Part shown: positions 1 through 9,054 of the stretch, piece by piece
Layout: each line of letters starts with the position of its first letter
Position numbering within the stretch: the first letter of the stretch is position 1
Source: Hydrogenophilales bacterium
GTDB lineage: Bacteria; Pseudomonadota; Gammaproteobacteria; Burkholderiales; Thiobacillaceae
Assembly: GCA_024636675.1 (NCBI GenBank)
Contig: JAGXGM010000039.1
Coordinates: 1 to 58,126, forward strand
Length of the DNA: 58,126 bases
Direction: 5' to 3'
Program-made: the position numbers and the translations under genes
The notes under the pieces: generated by a model
What the model saw: only the letters and a program-made list of their open reading frames with translations
Database searches by the model: none
What the model was told of the DNA's origin: nothing

Positions 1-239
1 AGCGCAATGGTGACCTGCTCGCCGGTCGACACCATCATGTCCAGTTCGCGCGGGTCGGGGCTGGCCTGAATTTGCCTGGCCAGCGCGATCAGGCGGTTGG
101 TCTCGCCCGACATGGCCGAGAGCACCACCACCACCTGGTGCCCGAGCATTTTGAATTTGGCGACGCGCTCTGCCACCGCGCGGATGCGTTCGACGTTGGC
201 GACCGAGGTGCCGCCGTATTTTTGTACGATGAGTGCCAT
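1..239 (-). CDS. lysC: Aspartate kinase, N-terminal part (truncated by window edge)
   Basis: About 79 N-terminal residues of aspartokinase, which phosphorylates aspartate at the entry to lysine, threonine, methionine and diaminopimelate synthesis. The protein opens with [13 protein letters not shown]; the KYGGTSV motif is the aspartokinase signature for the nucleotide/aspartate site. It continues through [15 protein letters not shown], also typical of the family. The start ATG is the complement of 237-239. The catalytic C-terminal part and ACT regulatory domains lie outside the window. The next gene on the same strand is rlmD, 38 nt upstream. Confidence 0.93.
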   Translation of the reverse strand, partial: MALIVQKYGGTSVANVERIRAVAERVAKFKMLGHQVVVVLSAMSGETNRLIALARQIQASPDPRELDMMVSTGEQVTIA

Positions 240-277
240 GATGGTTGAAAGTGAGTTAAGCGGCGGATTTTAATGGA

Positions 278-1576
278 TTAACGCTCGAATAGCGCGATCG
301 ATTCCACATGCGCGGTATGCGGGAACATGTTGGCGACCCCGGCCGCTTCGAGCCGATAGCCCTTGGTGTGCACCAGCACCTCGGCGTCGCGCGCAAGCGT
401 GGCCGGATCGCACGAGACATACACGATGCGATGCGGCGCACCTGATTCGGGCAGGGATTTGACCATTTCGATGGCACCGGAACGCGGCGGGTCGATCAGC
501 AGCTTGTCGAAGGGTCCGAGGGCGGCGAACTTTTCGGGCGTCATTTCGAACAGGTTGTCGAGCGCGAAGCGGGCGTTGGGCAGGTTGTTGTGCAGCGCGT
601 TTTCGCGCGCGCGCGCGACCAGTTCTGCGCTGCCCTCGATGCCCAGCACGTCGGCGCCGCTCCTGGCGAGGGGCAGGGTGAAGTTGCCCAGCCCGCAGAA
701 CAGGTCGGCGATGCGTTCGCCCGGCTGCGGGGCCAGCAGGCGCAGCGCGCGGCTGACCAGGGCACGGTTCATGGCGACATTGACCTGGGTGAAGTCGGTC
801 GGCTTGAAGGGCATCACCAGGCCGAACTCGGGCAGGCTGTAGCTGAGTTCGGGCGCGATGTGGGGCCAGAACGGGCGCACCGTGTCGGGGCCTTTGGCCT
901 GCTCCCAAATCTGTATGTGATGGTGATCGGCGAACGCGCGCACCTTGACGGCATCGTCGTCGCTCCAGGGCGCGAGCAGGCGGAACACCAGCACGGTGAT
1001 GTGTTCGCCGACGGCAACCTCGATCTGCGGTATGCGGTCGGCGTTCGATAGCGTGTTGATGAGTTCGCGCAGCGGCAGCAAAAGCTTTGATACGTCGGGG
1101 GTGAGGACTTCGCAGCTCGCCATGTCGACGATGAAGCTGGAGCGCTTTTCGCGGAAGCCGACCAGCCCGCCGCCTTTCTTGTCGACCCACCGTGCCGACA
1201 GCCGGGCGCGGGTGCGATAGCCCCAGGCCGGGCCGTGCAGGGAGGGCAGCATCACATCGGGTTTGACCTTGCCGATGCGGGCAAGATTGTCTTCCAACAC
1301 GCGCTGCTTGGCGGCCACCTGGGCGCTGACTTCCAGATGCTGTATCGAGCAGCCGCCGCAGCGGCCGAAATATTGGCAGCGCGGCTCGGCGCGCTGCGAG
1401 CTTGCCTTGAGGATGGCGATGGCGTTGGCCGAGTTGTATTTGGCGTGCTCGCGGTATACGGCAATTTCCGCACGCTCGCCTGCCAGTGCACCGTCGACGA
1501 AGGTGACCTTGCCGTCGATGCGGGCGACGCCGTGGCCCTCGTGGTCGAGGGAAAGAATGTCGACGATGGGTTTCAT
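278..1576 (-). CDS. rlmD: 23S rRNA (uracil-1939-C5)-methyltransferase RlmD
   Basis: 432 residues, the normal RlmD length. An N-terminal TRAM-like segment (residues 1-60) leads into the iron-sulfur cysteines ([11 protein letters not shown], about residues 66-76). The C-terminal Rossmann methyltransferase shows [14 protein letters not shown] for SAM binding, IDPPRSG, and [11 protein letters not shown] with the catalytic cysteine. It methylates U1939 of 23S rRNA using SAM. It lies in a minus-strand series with lysC downstream. The ATG at 1574-1576 gives the expected N terminus. Confidence 0.96.
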   Translation of the reverse strand: MKPIVDILSLDHEGHGVARIDGKVTFVDGALAGERAEIAVYREHAKYNSANAIAILKASSQRAEPRCQYFGRCGGCSIQHLEVSAQVAAKQRVLEDNLARIGKVKPDVMLPSLHGPAWGYRTRARLSARWVDKKGGGLVGFREKRSSFIVDMASCEVLTPDVSKLLLPLRELINTLSNADRIPQIEVAVGEHITVLVFRLLAPWSDDDAVKVRAFADHHHIQIWEQAKGPDTVRPFWPHIAPELSYSLPEFGLVMPFKPTDFTQVNVAMNRALVSRALRLLAPQPGERIADLFCGLGNFTLPLARSGADVLGIEGSAELVARARENALHNNLPNARFALDNLFEMTPEKFAALGPFDKLLIDPPRSGAIEMVKSLPESGAPHRIVYVSCDPATLARDAEVLVHTKGYRLEAAGVANMFPHTAHVESIALFER

Positions 1577-1668
1577 GGTTTTTTAATGCGTTGGCCTGGA
1601 GGCACAGAAAAGCAATTCGGCAAAGCGCATGGCCAGTGTTGACACGGCGCTTCTGCAGTAAAAAAAGT

Positions 1669-2445
1669 TTATCCCCAGGCCGCCAGGAATTCCTGCCAGT
1701 GCGGGGCGGGGTGGTCCTGCACGATGCTGCGCGCAAGTTCGATCTCGGCTGCGTAGGCAGCCTCGGAAAGCGTGCCGCGCATTTTCTGGAAACGCATGTA
1801 TACCAGCCAGGTGTTCATTACGTCGGTTTCGCAGTAGTTGCGAATGGCGTCGATCTCGCCTTGCTGGAAGGCGTCGAGCACCTTCGAGCCGTCCATCCCC
1901 AGCTTGCCGGGAAAGCCGCACAGCTTGGCCATCTGGTCGAGCGGGGCATTGGCGCGCGGCTGGAACATCGCCAGCACGTCCATCAGGTCCAGATGCCGGG
2001 TGTGGTAGCGCGACAGGTAGTTGTTCCACTTGAAATCCTTGTCGTCGTCGCCCCAGTCCCAGTAGCGCGCCGCCGCAATGCCATGGACCAGGCTGCGGTA
2101 GTGCAGCACCGGCAGGTCGAAGCCACCGCCATTCCACGACACCAGCTGCGGGGTGTAGCGCTCGATGCCGTCATAGAAGCGCTGGATCAGCTCGGCCTCG
2201 CTGCTGTCGGCTTCGCCCAGCGACCAGACCTTGAGCTGGTCTCCGCTTCTAAGCACGCAGGAAATGGCGACGATGCGCTGCAGGTGATGCGGCATGAAGT
2301 CGCTGCCGGTTTTCTGGCGTCGGGCGAGCAGCGCCATTTCGGCCAGCTCGGCCTGCGGCAGCGCCGCCGTGTCGATGCCGTTGACAGCGGCGAACCCGGC
2401 GAGGTCGGGAACCGTTTCAATATCGAAAACCAGGGTGGGGTGCAT
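1669..2445 (-). CDS. 3'-5' exonuclease, PolB-like (DNA_pol_B_exo2 family)
   Basis: 258 residues. The DEDD exonuclease motif I is FDIETVPD at the N terminus. Motif II lies around WNGGGFDLPVLHYR (about residue 105), and a late YCETDVMNTWLVYMR gives the final Y-x3-D motif. This is the stand-alone proofreading-like exonuclease family often annotated as a predicted 3'-5' exonuclease related to the polymerase B exonuclease domain. A nucleic-acid substrate is assumed from the family; the cellular role is unknown. The all-acidic active site looks complete. Confidence 0.82.
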   Translation of the reverse strand: MHPTLVFDIETVPDLAGFAAVNGIDTAALPQAELAEMALLARRQKTGSDFMPHHLQRIVAISCVLRSGDQLKVWSLGEADSSEAELIQRFYDGIERYTPQLVSWNGGGFDLPVLHYRSLVHGIAAARYWDWGDDDKDFKWNNYLSRYHTRHLDLMDVLAMFQPRANAPLDQMAKLCGFPGKLGMDGSKVLDAFQQGEIDAIRNYCETDVMNTWLVYMRFQKMRGTLSEAAYAAEIELARSIVQDHPAPHWQEFLAAWG

Positions 2446-2583
2446 AAGGTCAGTGAGCGGGCAAAACCGCCATTTTATGCCAACTCAAAAACAAAACCTG
2501 CTTTGTCGCGTTCGCCGCGTTGTGCTTCAGCACAGTCTGCGGCCCGGCTTTGCGCCATTTCTGAATTGAACCGGCGTGACGCG

Positions 2584-3876
2584 TCAGTGCAGGGCTTCGT
2601 CGAGCGCCGAGGCGGCAATCAGGGCATCCAGATAGGCCACGGAAATCTGGTGCAGTGGAATCTCCAACGCTTGCGCATGCGCTGCCAGCGTGTCGACGTC
2701 ATTTTTTTCGCAGGCGTGCGTCAGCTGCAGCAGGCTGCCTTCGGGTGAGGGATGCGCACTCAATGCGCGCGCACTCGTCGCGGACAGTCCCAGCCTGCGA
2801 ATGAGCGTTTCCACCGGCAGCGACAGCGCATGGGGAACCGCCGACAGCAGGCCGATCTCGAAGGCCCTGGCGGCGTTTTCAGCGGGGCCGCACAGACGGG
2901 TGATCTTGCCCATGAACAGCGCCCGCGTGAGGGCGGTCACCGCATATTGGCGCGCCGCTTCGTCGGGCTGGGCGCCGGTCAGCGCCAGCAGTGCCGCAAT
3001 CCGGCGGGCGCGCTGAGGCCCCAGTATGACCAGCGCATGGGCGGCCGATTCGGCGGGCCGGCTCAGGCCGCCGACCTGGGAGTTGGCGATGGTGAGCAGG
3101 CGCGGCGACATGTCCGGATTCAGCCGGAAAAACTGGACCAGGGTCTCGACCGGCTGGCGCAGTGCGATGGCCAGCAGGTCCAGTTGCATCGCATGGTCGT
3201 GGCTGACTTCGGCGGGTTGGGTGTCGCCGGTGAAGAAGCTGCCCTTGAACCAGGCGTTCCCGGGCCAGCGCGCCTGGGTGTGCGCGTGTCGTACGCCTTC
3301 CACGACCAGGCGTGCAGTAACCGCGGGTGGCGTGTCATCGGCGTGGCAGGAGAGATAGCGCCAGGCAGATACGCTGTCCTGAACGATTTCGCTGTTGCGA
3401 TTGAGCGTGGGGCAGAAGGTCAGGCCGGCATCCTGCAATGCCAGGGCGCGTGCCAGATGCTGTTCGTTGTCGAGCGCCACGCACCAGATCAGTTGGCGTT
3501 GATCGATTTGCTGCGGGATATCGCTGAACAGCACCCCCGTGCTGATCCGCACCAGCAAAGGCAACTTTCCGGTCAGGCCGCCCTGCGTCAATGAATAGAG
3601 ACCCGTCAGCAGCATGTCCTCTTCCATCTGCCGAAGCTCGGGCGGAGCATCGGCAGGCGCGTCGCGGCCGCGCAGAACCAGCTGATGCGCAACCAGGTTG
3701 GAGGCGGCGTCGAACAACGGATCAAACGACAAAAAGCGCGCGCGCAGGGCGTCCTCACGAACCGGTCCGCTGTTGTCGATGTCGAGCATTTTCGTCACGA
3801 CCACGGGCTGTTCGGATTCTCGCGTATTGATGCCGCCACCAACGATGCGTGAGGGATGGGGGTCGTCTGAGCTCAT
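2584..3876 (-). CDS. Degenerate EAL plus HDOD domain signalling protein
   Basis: 430 residues. Roughly residues 45-210 have the layout of an EAL c-di-GMP phosphodiesterase, including an ending like WFKGSFFTGD that matches the G-[FY]-x-x-[SG] end of EAL domains. The EAL, DDFG and ETE catalytic motifs are absent. Residues about 215-400 form an HDOD helical domain (VETLVQFFRLNPDMSPRLL, then the ALVILGPQRARRIAAL helix). This is the YuxH-type architecture, so it is more likely a non-enzymatic signalling adaptor than a phosphodiesterase. An upstream ATG at 3874-3876 is used. Confidence 0.72.
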   Translation of the reverse strand: MSSDDPHPSRIVGGGINTRESEQPVVVTKMLDIDNSGPVREDALRARFLSFDPLFDAASNLVAHQLVLRGRDAPADAPPELRQMEEDMLLTGLYSLTQGGLTGKLPLLVRISTGVLFSDIPQQIDQRQLIWCVALDNEQHLARALALQDAGLTFCPTLNRNSEIVQDSVSAWRYLSCHADDTPPAVTARLVVEGVRHAHTQARWPGNAWFKGSFFTGDTQPAEVSHDHAMQLDLLAIALRQPVETLVQFFRLNPDMSPRLLTIANSQVGGLSRPAESAAHALVILGPQRARRIAALLALTGAQPDEAARQYAVTALTRALFMGKITRLCGPAENAARAFEIGLLSAVPHALSLPVETLIRRLGLSATSARALSAHPSPEGSLLQLTHACEKNDVDTLAAHAQALEIPLHQISVAYLDALIAASALDEALH

Positions 3877-3979
3877 GTTGTTCGCTGCGGGATTTGTTCG
3901 ATCATTCTAGCGCTGTGAGCCATTTTTCGTGTGGTTCGGTCATTATTCAGGTTTGCCGCAAGGCGCGCTGGAGACCCTG

Positions 3980-5422
3980 ATGACGAACAAAAGGCTGCTG
4001 AATACGATGATCGCCGGGCTGCTGGCCGCATCCCACGCCAGCGGGGCCGCGCCACGAGCTGAAATCGTCAGCACCGCATCCGACCAGCAGGGGATGGCGG
4101 TCACTATTTACAACGACGATCTGGCCCTGGTAAAGGATGCGCGGCGGGTCGAGCTGACCCGCGGCGACAACCAGCTCGCGTGGCGCGAAGTGTCGGCGCA
4201 GATGCGACCGGAGACCGCGCAATTGCGCAACGTGTCGAACCCGGCTGGGTTCCGGCTGCAGGAACAGAACTTCGATTTCGACCTGCTGACACCCGAAAAA
4301 CTGCTCGAGAAATACGTGGGACGCGAGGTCGGCGTCATCCGCACCCATCCCACTACCGGCGCAGAAACCCGTGAAGCAGCCACCGTGCTGGCGACCAATG
4401 GCGGCGTGGTGCTGCAGTTTGCCGACCGCATCGAGACCGGCGTGCCGGGGCGGCTGGCATTTTCCGGCGTGCCCGACACGCTGCGCGACAAGCCTACCCT
4501 GGTGGTTTCGCTGGTCAATCCCACGGCGGGGGCCCAGAACCTGGAGTTGTCCTATCTGACCGGCGGGCTGGGGTGGCGCGCCGACTATGTGGCCGAGCTG
4601 AATGCCAGCGACGACCGTCTGGACCTGAACGGCTGGGTGACGCTGACCAACCGGAGCGGTGCTGCTTACCGCAACGCCAGGCTGCAGCTGGTGGCGGGTG
4701 ATCTCAACCGGGTGCGCGACGTCCAGCCGTTGCCGCGAAGCGCGATGGCGATGGCGGCCAAGGCGGCCGATGCCGCTGAGATGCAGCAGGAGTCGCTGTT
4801 TGAATACCATTTGTACACGCTGCAGCGCCCTACCACGCTGGCCGGGAACCAGACCAAGCAGGTGGCGCTTATGTCGGCGGCCCGGGTGCCGGTCAAGAAG
4901 GAATTCCTGCTTGCGGGCGCGGACCATTACTACTCCCGGCAGTACGGCGAACTTGGGCAGAAAATGAAAGTCGGCGTATTCGTCGAGTTCGACAACAAGG
5001 GCGATGGCCTCGGGATTCCCCTGCCCCGCGGCGTGATCCGCATGTACAAGAAGGACAGCGAGGGCAACGCCCAATTCGTCGGCGAGGATCGCATCGACCA
5101 TACGCCCAAGAACGAAACCGTGCGCCTCAAGCTGGGCGAGGCCTTCGACCTGACGGCCGACAAAAAGCAGACCGCCTTCCAGAAACTGGCGGGCACCGGC
5201 CGCTACAACTACGTGTTCGAATCGGCGTATGAAATCGTGCTGAAAAATGCCAAGCCGGAAGCGGTGACTGTCATCGTGCGCGAGCCGATGCCGGGCGACT
5301 GGACCATGCTGAGCGAATCGCAGCCGCACACCAAGGCGGCGTCGGGTACTGCCGAATGGCGGGTGAGGGTGCCCGCCGAGGGCAGGGCGACGCTTGGCTA
5401 CCGCGTCCGCGTCAGGTACTGA
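3980..5422 (+). CDS. DUF4139 domain-containing exported protein
   Basis: 480 residues. The ATG at 3980 is preferred over one at 3929 because the sequence then begins with a signal peptide (MTNKRLLNTMIAGLLAASHASGA, cleavage after AxA). The body matches the DUF4139 / mucoidy-inhibitor-A-like group: an N-terminal VTIYNDDLALVKDAR strand, a central SYLTGGLGWRADYVAEL motif, and a C-terminal beta domain ending in VRVPAEGRATLGYRVRVRY. Probably periplasmic; function unknown in the family. It stands alone between the EAL-HDOD gene, transcribed away from it, and the FKBP gene. Confidence 0.75.
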   Translation: MTNKRLLNTMIAGLLAASHASGAAPRAEIVSTASDQQGMAVTIYNDDLALVKDARRVELTRGDNQLAWREVSAQMRPETAQLRNVSNPAGFRLQEQNFDFDLLTPEKLLEKYVGREVGVIRTHPTTGAETREAATVLATNGGVVLQFADRIETGVPGRLAFSGVPDTLRDKPTLVVSLVNPTAGAQNLELSYLTGGLGWRADYVAELNASDDRLDLNGWVTLTNRSGAAYRNARLQLVAGDLNRVRDVQPLPRSAMAMAAKAADAAEMQQESLFEYHLYTLQRPTTLAGNQTKQVALMSAARVPVKKEFLLAGADHYYSRQYGELGQKMKVGVFVEFDNKGDGLGIPLPRGVIRMYKKDSEGNAQFVGEDRIDHTPKNETVRLKLGEAFDLTADKKQTAFQKLAGTGRYNYVFESAYEIVLKNAKPEAVTVIVREPMPGDWTMLSESQPHTKAASGTAEWRVRVPAEGRATLGYRVRVRY

Positions 5423-5659
5423 GCCCCGCGTTGCCGAGAAGCCGCTACGAGCTACTGATCAGGGCCGCCCGTGAGCGGTGCGCATGTTGGATTGGCGTAT
5501 GGCCCTGCTGTTCAGCGTCCTTCGGGCGGCCAGCTCTATGAGTGGTTTGCGGCCGGACAATATGCGGGGCCGGGCTTCATAGGTATGATTAACGTGTTGG
5601 TGCAGGCGCCTGGCGGGCGCTGGCGCGGCGTTTTCTTCGACGGTTCGGGATGAGACAGC

Positions 5660-6145
5660 ATGACTACCGTGACACAGAACAAGCTCGTATACATTACCTA
5701 TTCCATCCTCGACGCGCGCGGGATGGTCGTCGAGCAGTACGATATTCCGGTGGGCTATGTGCAGGGCGCCAACAGCGGCATTTTGCCGGCGATCGAGTCG
5801 GCGGTGGCTGGTCGCAAGGTGGGCGATCGGGTCGAGATCACGCTGGCACCCGAGGAAGGGTACGGCTTGCGTGACGAGAGTTTGGTGTTTGCGGATGACA
5901 TCGAGAACGTGCCGCCGCAATTCAGGCGCGTCGGCGCCGAGGTCATGTTCGAGAACGAGACGGGCGAGACCAAGGTTTTTTACGTCACCGCGATCGAGGA
6001 CGGCAAGCTCACGCTGGACGGTAACCCCTCTCTGGCTGGGCAGAGCGTCACCTGTCTGGTGAATGTGGTGGATATCCGCGAGGCCACGCCGGAGGAAATC
6101 CGCAACGGCCGGCCGCTTGACGTCAAAACCGGAACAGTTCATTAG
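5660..6145 (+). CDS. FKBP-type peptidyl-prolyl isomerase, SlyD-like
   Basis: 161 residues. The split FKBP fold is visible: VYITYSILDARGMVVEQ, then the isomerase flap GYVQGANSGILPAIESAVAGRKVGDRVEI, with the insert-in-flap domain from about residue 70 to 125 (EEGYGLRDESLV). It catalyses Xaa-Pro isomerisation and acts as a cytosolic folding helper. The C-terminal His/Cys-rich metal tail of E. coli SlyD is missing, so nickel handling is not expected. The flap entry is GYVQGANSG where typical SlyD has a YLHG motif, a moderate divergence. The gene ends just before a strong hairpin terminator. Confidence 0.86.
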   Translation: MTTVTQNKLVYITYSILDARGMVVEQYDIPVGYVQGANSGILPAIESAVAGRKVGDRVEITLAPEEGYGLRDESLVFADDIENVPPQFRRVGAEVMFENETGETKVFYVTAIEDGKLTLDGNPSLAGQSVTCLVNVVDIREATPEEIRNGRPLDVKTGTVH

Positions 6146-6175
6146 CCGGGCAGGGTTCGTTAAAGTCCGGACGGG

Positions 6176-6223
6176 GCACCACGCAAAAAGGCCGGGAGCA
6201 TTCCCGGCCTTTTTGCGTGGTGC
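6176..6223. terminator. Bidirectional intrinsic terminator, 22-bp perfect stem
   Basis: Left arm 6176-6197 and right arm 6202-6223 are exact reverse complements with a 4-nt loop (GCAT). The GC-rich core GGCCGGGA is followed inside the stem by five T, with the mirror A-tract on the other side, so it can stop transcription from both directions. It lies between the convergent FKBP and SCP2-like genes. Confidence 0.9.
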
Positions 6224-6234
6224 GTATCTGCTAC

Positions 6235-6744
6235 TTACTTGGCGGGGCAGGCCTTGTCGCCAGGAATCTTGCCCGGCAACTGCAGGAAGGCCTCGAACGG
6301 ACCCATCACGCTCATGGCTTCCACTTTCGGGCCGGTGAACTTGAGGCGACCGAACATCATGGCCTTCATCGGGCCGTATTCGGCCGCGCCCATTTCGTTC
6401 CAGCGCCCTGTGGTGGCGTGCATGGTGTAGTCGACCGCATGATCCATCTTGGGGTTCTGCACGGCGCCGCCATAGACGCACATGGCTTTGCCATCCTTGT
6501 CCATGATTTTCAGCTCGGTCATGGTGGCTTCGCCGCAATCGGTGCGATACAGGTGAATGATCTTGTAGCCGCGATCATTGTTGTTCTTGATCCATTTTTC
6601 AGCCAGGCCGTTGGTCAGGAGCGGGTCCTTGTTCCAGGCATCGCATGCCTGCGCGGTCCACTCGGCGGACATCATGGCGGGTGCCGCGTGGGCGGTGGTT
6701 GCGAGTACTGCCAGGGCAGCCAGCGCGATTGTCGTGTATTTCAT
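6235..6744 (-). CDS. Periplasmic SCP2 sterol-binding-like protein
   Basis: 169 residues starting at the ATG complement of 6742-6744, preceded by a strong GGAGGAGG ribosome site. A signal peptide (MKYTTIALAALAVLATTAHA) is followed by a domain resembling SCP2-type lipid-binding proteins, with a C-terminal KFTGPKVEAMSVMGPFEAFL segment typical of that family. Three cysteines (ACDAW, TDCGE, CVYGG) plus a terminal KACPAK could form disulfides in the periplasm. Function and ligand are unknown. Possible starts further upstream would lose the signal peptide and are rejected. Confidence 0.62.
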   Translation of the reverse strand: MKYTTIALAALAVLATTAHAAPAMMSAEWTAQACDAWNKDPLLTNGLAEKWIKNNNDRGYKIIHLYRTDCGEATMTELKIMDKDGKAMCVYGGAVQNPKMDHAVDYTMHATTGRWNEMGAAEYGPMKAMMFGRLKFTGPKVEAMSVMGPFEAFLQLPGKIPGDKACPAK

Positions 6745-6993
6745 GGGTACCTCCTCCTTTATTGAATTCTTAAAGTAATGTTCTGGATTGCCGTAATAGA
6801 ATGTTTGCTCGAAAAAATAAACTCTCCGAGGCTGCACGGTAAACATGCGGCGCTGGCTTGTCAATCAGTCAGTTTTTTATTTGTGGATTCATGCAGCCAT
6901 GCGCCTTCCGGGGTGGCCCCTGGTACAACTGTCCTAGCGCTTGGGCTGGCATCCAAGGACCGTTGAATATTCTGCGCGGGGGCGGCTGCAGCG

Positions 6994-7665
6994 TTATGGC
7001 GGGGGCGGTGTAAAGCTCTGCTCAACCAGTCGAATGCGCCGGATAAGCCGTGCCTCTTCCGCGGTATTGCCCAGGGCGCTCGCCTGGCGTTGCTGCAGTT
7101 TGAGGTAGGTCAGCAAGGGTTGCCGCCAGCCCCGCTCAGAGGCGGTTTCCGTGGCCAGCGACAGCGTTGCGGCGTTGGCCTCCCGGCGCATCACCAGCAG
7201 GCTGGCGTCGAGCAGACGCGCCAGCGGGTCGGTGATCCGGCTCAGCGCTTCGGGTCGCTGTGCTGGCGGTGCCCGCACCAGATCGCGGTGCTGACTGGGC
7301 AGGCTGGCGACATCGAGGGCTTCCCATCGCAGCGTGAGAAACCGGTAGTAGGCATGGTCTGCCGCATTCGGCGAGTTGCCGGCGAGTTCGGTGTACTCGG
7401 TGCAGGCATCGTCGATCAGCATGGCGCGGCGGATGGCGCAGCGCACCAGCCACAGGCGCGCGGTCTCAGTGACGCGGCCGGCACCACCGGTGGCGTCGAC
7501 CGCCCGCTGGAAATAGCGCTCGGCCAGAATGTTTTCGCCCAGCAGGGCATGCTTCTGATAACGCTCGATCAGATCGGCCGCATCGGTTTTCCAGTCGGGT
7601 GGCGGCAGGCCGCCGCCGCAGGCCGTGAGCGCAAGCAGACAGGCGAGGGCGAGCAGGGTCTTCAT
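6994..7665 (-). CDS. Lipoprotein of unknown function, last gene of the mla-like operon
   Basis: 223 residues with a lipoprotein signal (LLALTAC, lipobox cysteine near residue 18). The mature part is helical and alanine/arginine-rich, resembling tetratricopeptide-type helices, with a proline-rich end (SFTPPPP). The ATG overlaps the stop codon of the MCE gene by 2 nt, so the two are translationally coupled. The position suggests an outer-membrane or periplasmic partner of the lipid transporter, comparable in place to auxiliary lipoproteins such as PqiC. I see no direct homology that proves this. Confidence 0.6.
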   Translation of the reverse strand: MKTLLALACLLALTACGGGLPPPDWKTDAADLIERYQKHALLGENILAERYFQRAVDATGGAGRVTETARLWLVRCAIRRAMLIDDACTEYTELAGNSPNAADHAYYRFLTLRWEALDVASLPSQHRDLVRAPPAQRPEALSRITDPLARLLDASLLVMRREANAATLSLATETASERGWRQPLLTYLKLQQRQASALGNTAEEARLIRRIRLVEQSFTPPPP

Positions 7666-8609
7666 GGCAGTTCCACCTCGGGCTCGCTCGCAAACGGCCA
7701 CATCTGGTTGATCTTGTTGACCAGCGCGTTGGCCTTGCTCACCGCATCGTCGATTTCGGCGCGCAGCGTGACGATGTCCTGCGTGCCCTCCTTGACGTCG
7801 GCGGAAATGGCCACCGCGTTGGTCATCATGGCGTCCGCTTTTTTCAGGCTGGATTGCGCGTCATTCAGCATCAGCCGTATCTGGGCCAGCGATGCGTCCG
7901 TCTGTTCGGCCACGCCGTCTGGCGCAAACAGCCACTGATCGGCTTTGCCAGCCATGCCGTCCACCTTTAGTGCCAGGCTGTCGAGCCTGCTGATGAGGGC
8001 ACGCGTCTTGTCGAGCGAATCGGTCACCGCACGGGCTTTTTCCGGACTGCCGAGGATGCTCTCCAACATGCCGTATTCGCCGGTCATGCGTCCGGTCACT
8101 GTCTGCAGGTTGGCCAGGGTGGCAGTGATTTCGCCATCCTTGCGGGTGAGGTGCTCGACATTGTCGAGTACCGCCTTGACCCGTTCGACCAGCGCCGGAA
8201 TCTCCTTGCTGATGTCGGAGGTGAGCAGCAGCACGGTGGCATTGTCGGGAAGTGCTGGGGCGTCGAGATCGGGTGTGTCGACGCGGATCTTGGCGCCGCC
8301 GACGATGGGTTTGTCGAGGGTGAAGGTGCTGCTCTCCTTCAGCCATTTTGCATTCCGTTCGAAGAAAGTGGCGTGAATGATGATACCACCCGCTTCATTG
8401 AGCCCCAGCGTGGTGACGCGGCCGATTTCGATGCCTGAAAACACCACCGGCACGCCGGGTGCGACGCCCTCGGCGCTGGCTGCGGCAAGTTGCAGGTGGA
8501 AGGTGTCTTCGAAAAAGCCGCGCGCATGCAGCAGATACACCACGAATGCGCCTGCCAGCAGCAGCGAGGCGGCGGCAAACAATCCGACCTTGAAATGTAG
8601 TTTGTTCAT
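7662..8609 (-). CDS. mlaD: MCE/MlaD-family lipid-transport protein
   Basis: 315 residues. A single N-terminal membrane helix (VGLFAAASLLLAGAFVVYLLHA, residues 8-30) anchors one MCE domain (about 38-115, containing GVAPGVPVVFSGIEIGRVTTLGL). A long alpha-helical C-terminal region (about 150-300) follows. It is likely the periplasmic hexameric tunnel component of a phospholipid ABC transporter. Its ATG overlaps the TGA of the ATPase-like gene. The symbol is by family; this short operon has no mlaC or mlaB nearby. Confidence 0.85.
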   Translation of the reverse strand: MNKLHFKVGLFAAASLLLAGAFVVYLLHARGFFEDTFHLQLAAASAEGVAPGVPVVFSGIEIGRVTTLGLNEAGGIIIHATFFERNAKWLKESSTFTLDKPIVGGAKIRVDTPDLDAPALPDNATVLLLTSDISKEIPALVERVKAVLDNVEHLTRKDGEITATLANLQTVTGRMTGEYGMLESILGSPEKARAVTDSLDKTRALISRLDSLALKVDGMAGKADQWLFAPDGVAEQTDASLAQIRLMLNDAQSSLKKADAMMTNAVAISADVKEGTQDIVTLRAEIDDAVSKANALVNKINQMWPFASEPEVELP

Positions 8610-9037
8610 TCCGAATCAAGTGCCTGTTTATATAGAACCTGGTTCCAGTTGAAGTCGTAAATTTCCCAGGTGCCGGTCATGTCTGCCCGTGCCGCCAGTT
8701 GTCTGATGAGGGCAGGATAGAACTCATCGTAAAGCATGGCACCGGGACGGTCGATCACCAGGCGCGGACGCCTGAGAATGAGCGCCCGCGCCAACTGGGT
8801 GACAAAGCGCTCGGCCGGCGTCATATCGGGGTCGCGCAGCAACGCAATCCCGGCATACCCCAGCTGTTCCAGCATGGCCTGCGCCTGCCTGATCGATTCG
8901 GCAGTGTCGTAATGGCGTTGATACAGCGGAATCAGCGCAATATTGTCGAGTGCAGACAGATTCGCCCGCAGCGGCAGTTCGAGTGCAACGCGCGCCACGT
9001 CGTCGGGCAGGGCTGCAACCGCAGCCATCAGTGCCAT
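8606..9037 (-). CDS. Truncated ABC ATPase-like subunit lacking Walker A
   Basis: 143 residues from the first ATG (9035-9037). It carries only the second half of an MlaF-type ATPase: NLSALDNIALIPLYQ corresponds to the region after the Q-loop, PAERFVTQLARALI is a degenerate signature helix, and RRPRLVIDRP a degenerate Walker B without the usual DEP. No GxxGxGK P-loop is encoded in this frame upstream. Translation could begin slightly earlier at a non-ATG codon overlapping the permease stop at 9055-9057, adding about 7-13 residues but still no P-loop. It sits between permease and MCE genes. Confidence 0.68.
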   Translation of the reverse strand: MALMAAVAALPDDVARVALELPLRANLSALDNIALIPLYQRHYDTAESIRQAQAMLEQLGYAGIALLRDPDMTPAERFVTQLARALILRRPRLVIDRPGAMLYDEFYPALIRQLAARADMTGTWEIYDFNWNQVLYKQALDSE

Positions 9038-9054
9038 GCGGTCGGCAAACGGGA

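Noticed and set aside
5471-5653. 60-codon frame in the gap before the FKBP gene
   Set aside because: No ribosome site, no homology and composition like the intergenic sequence.
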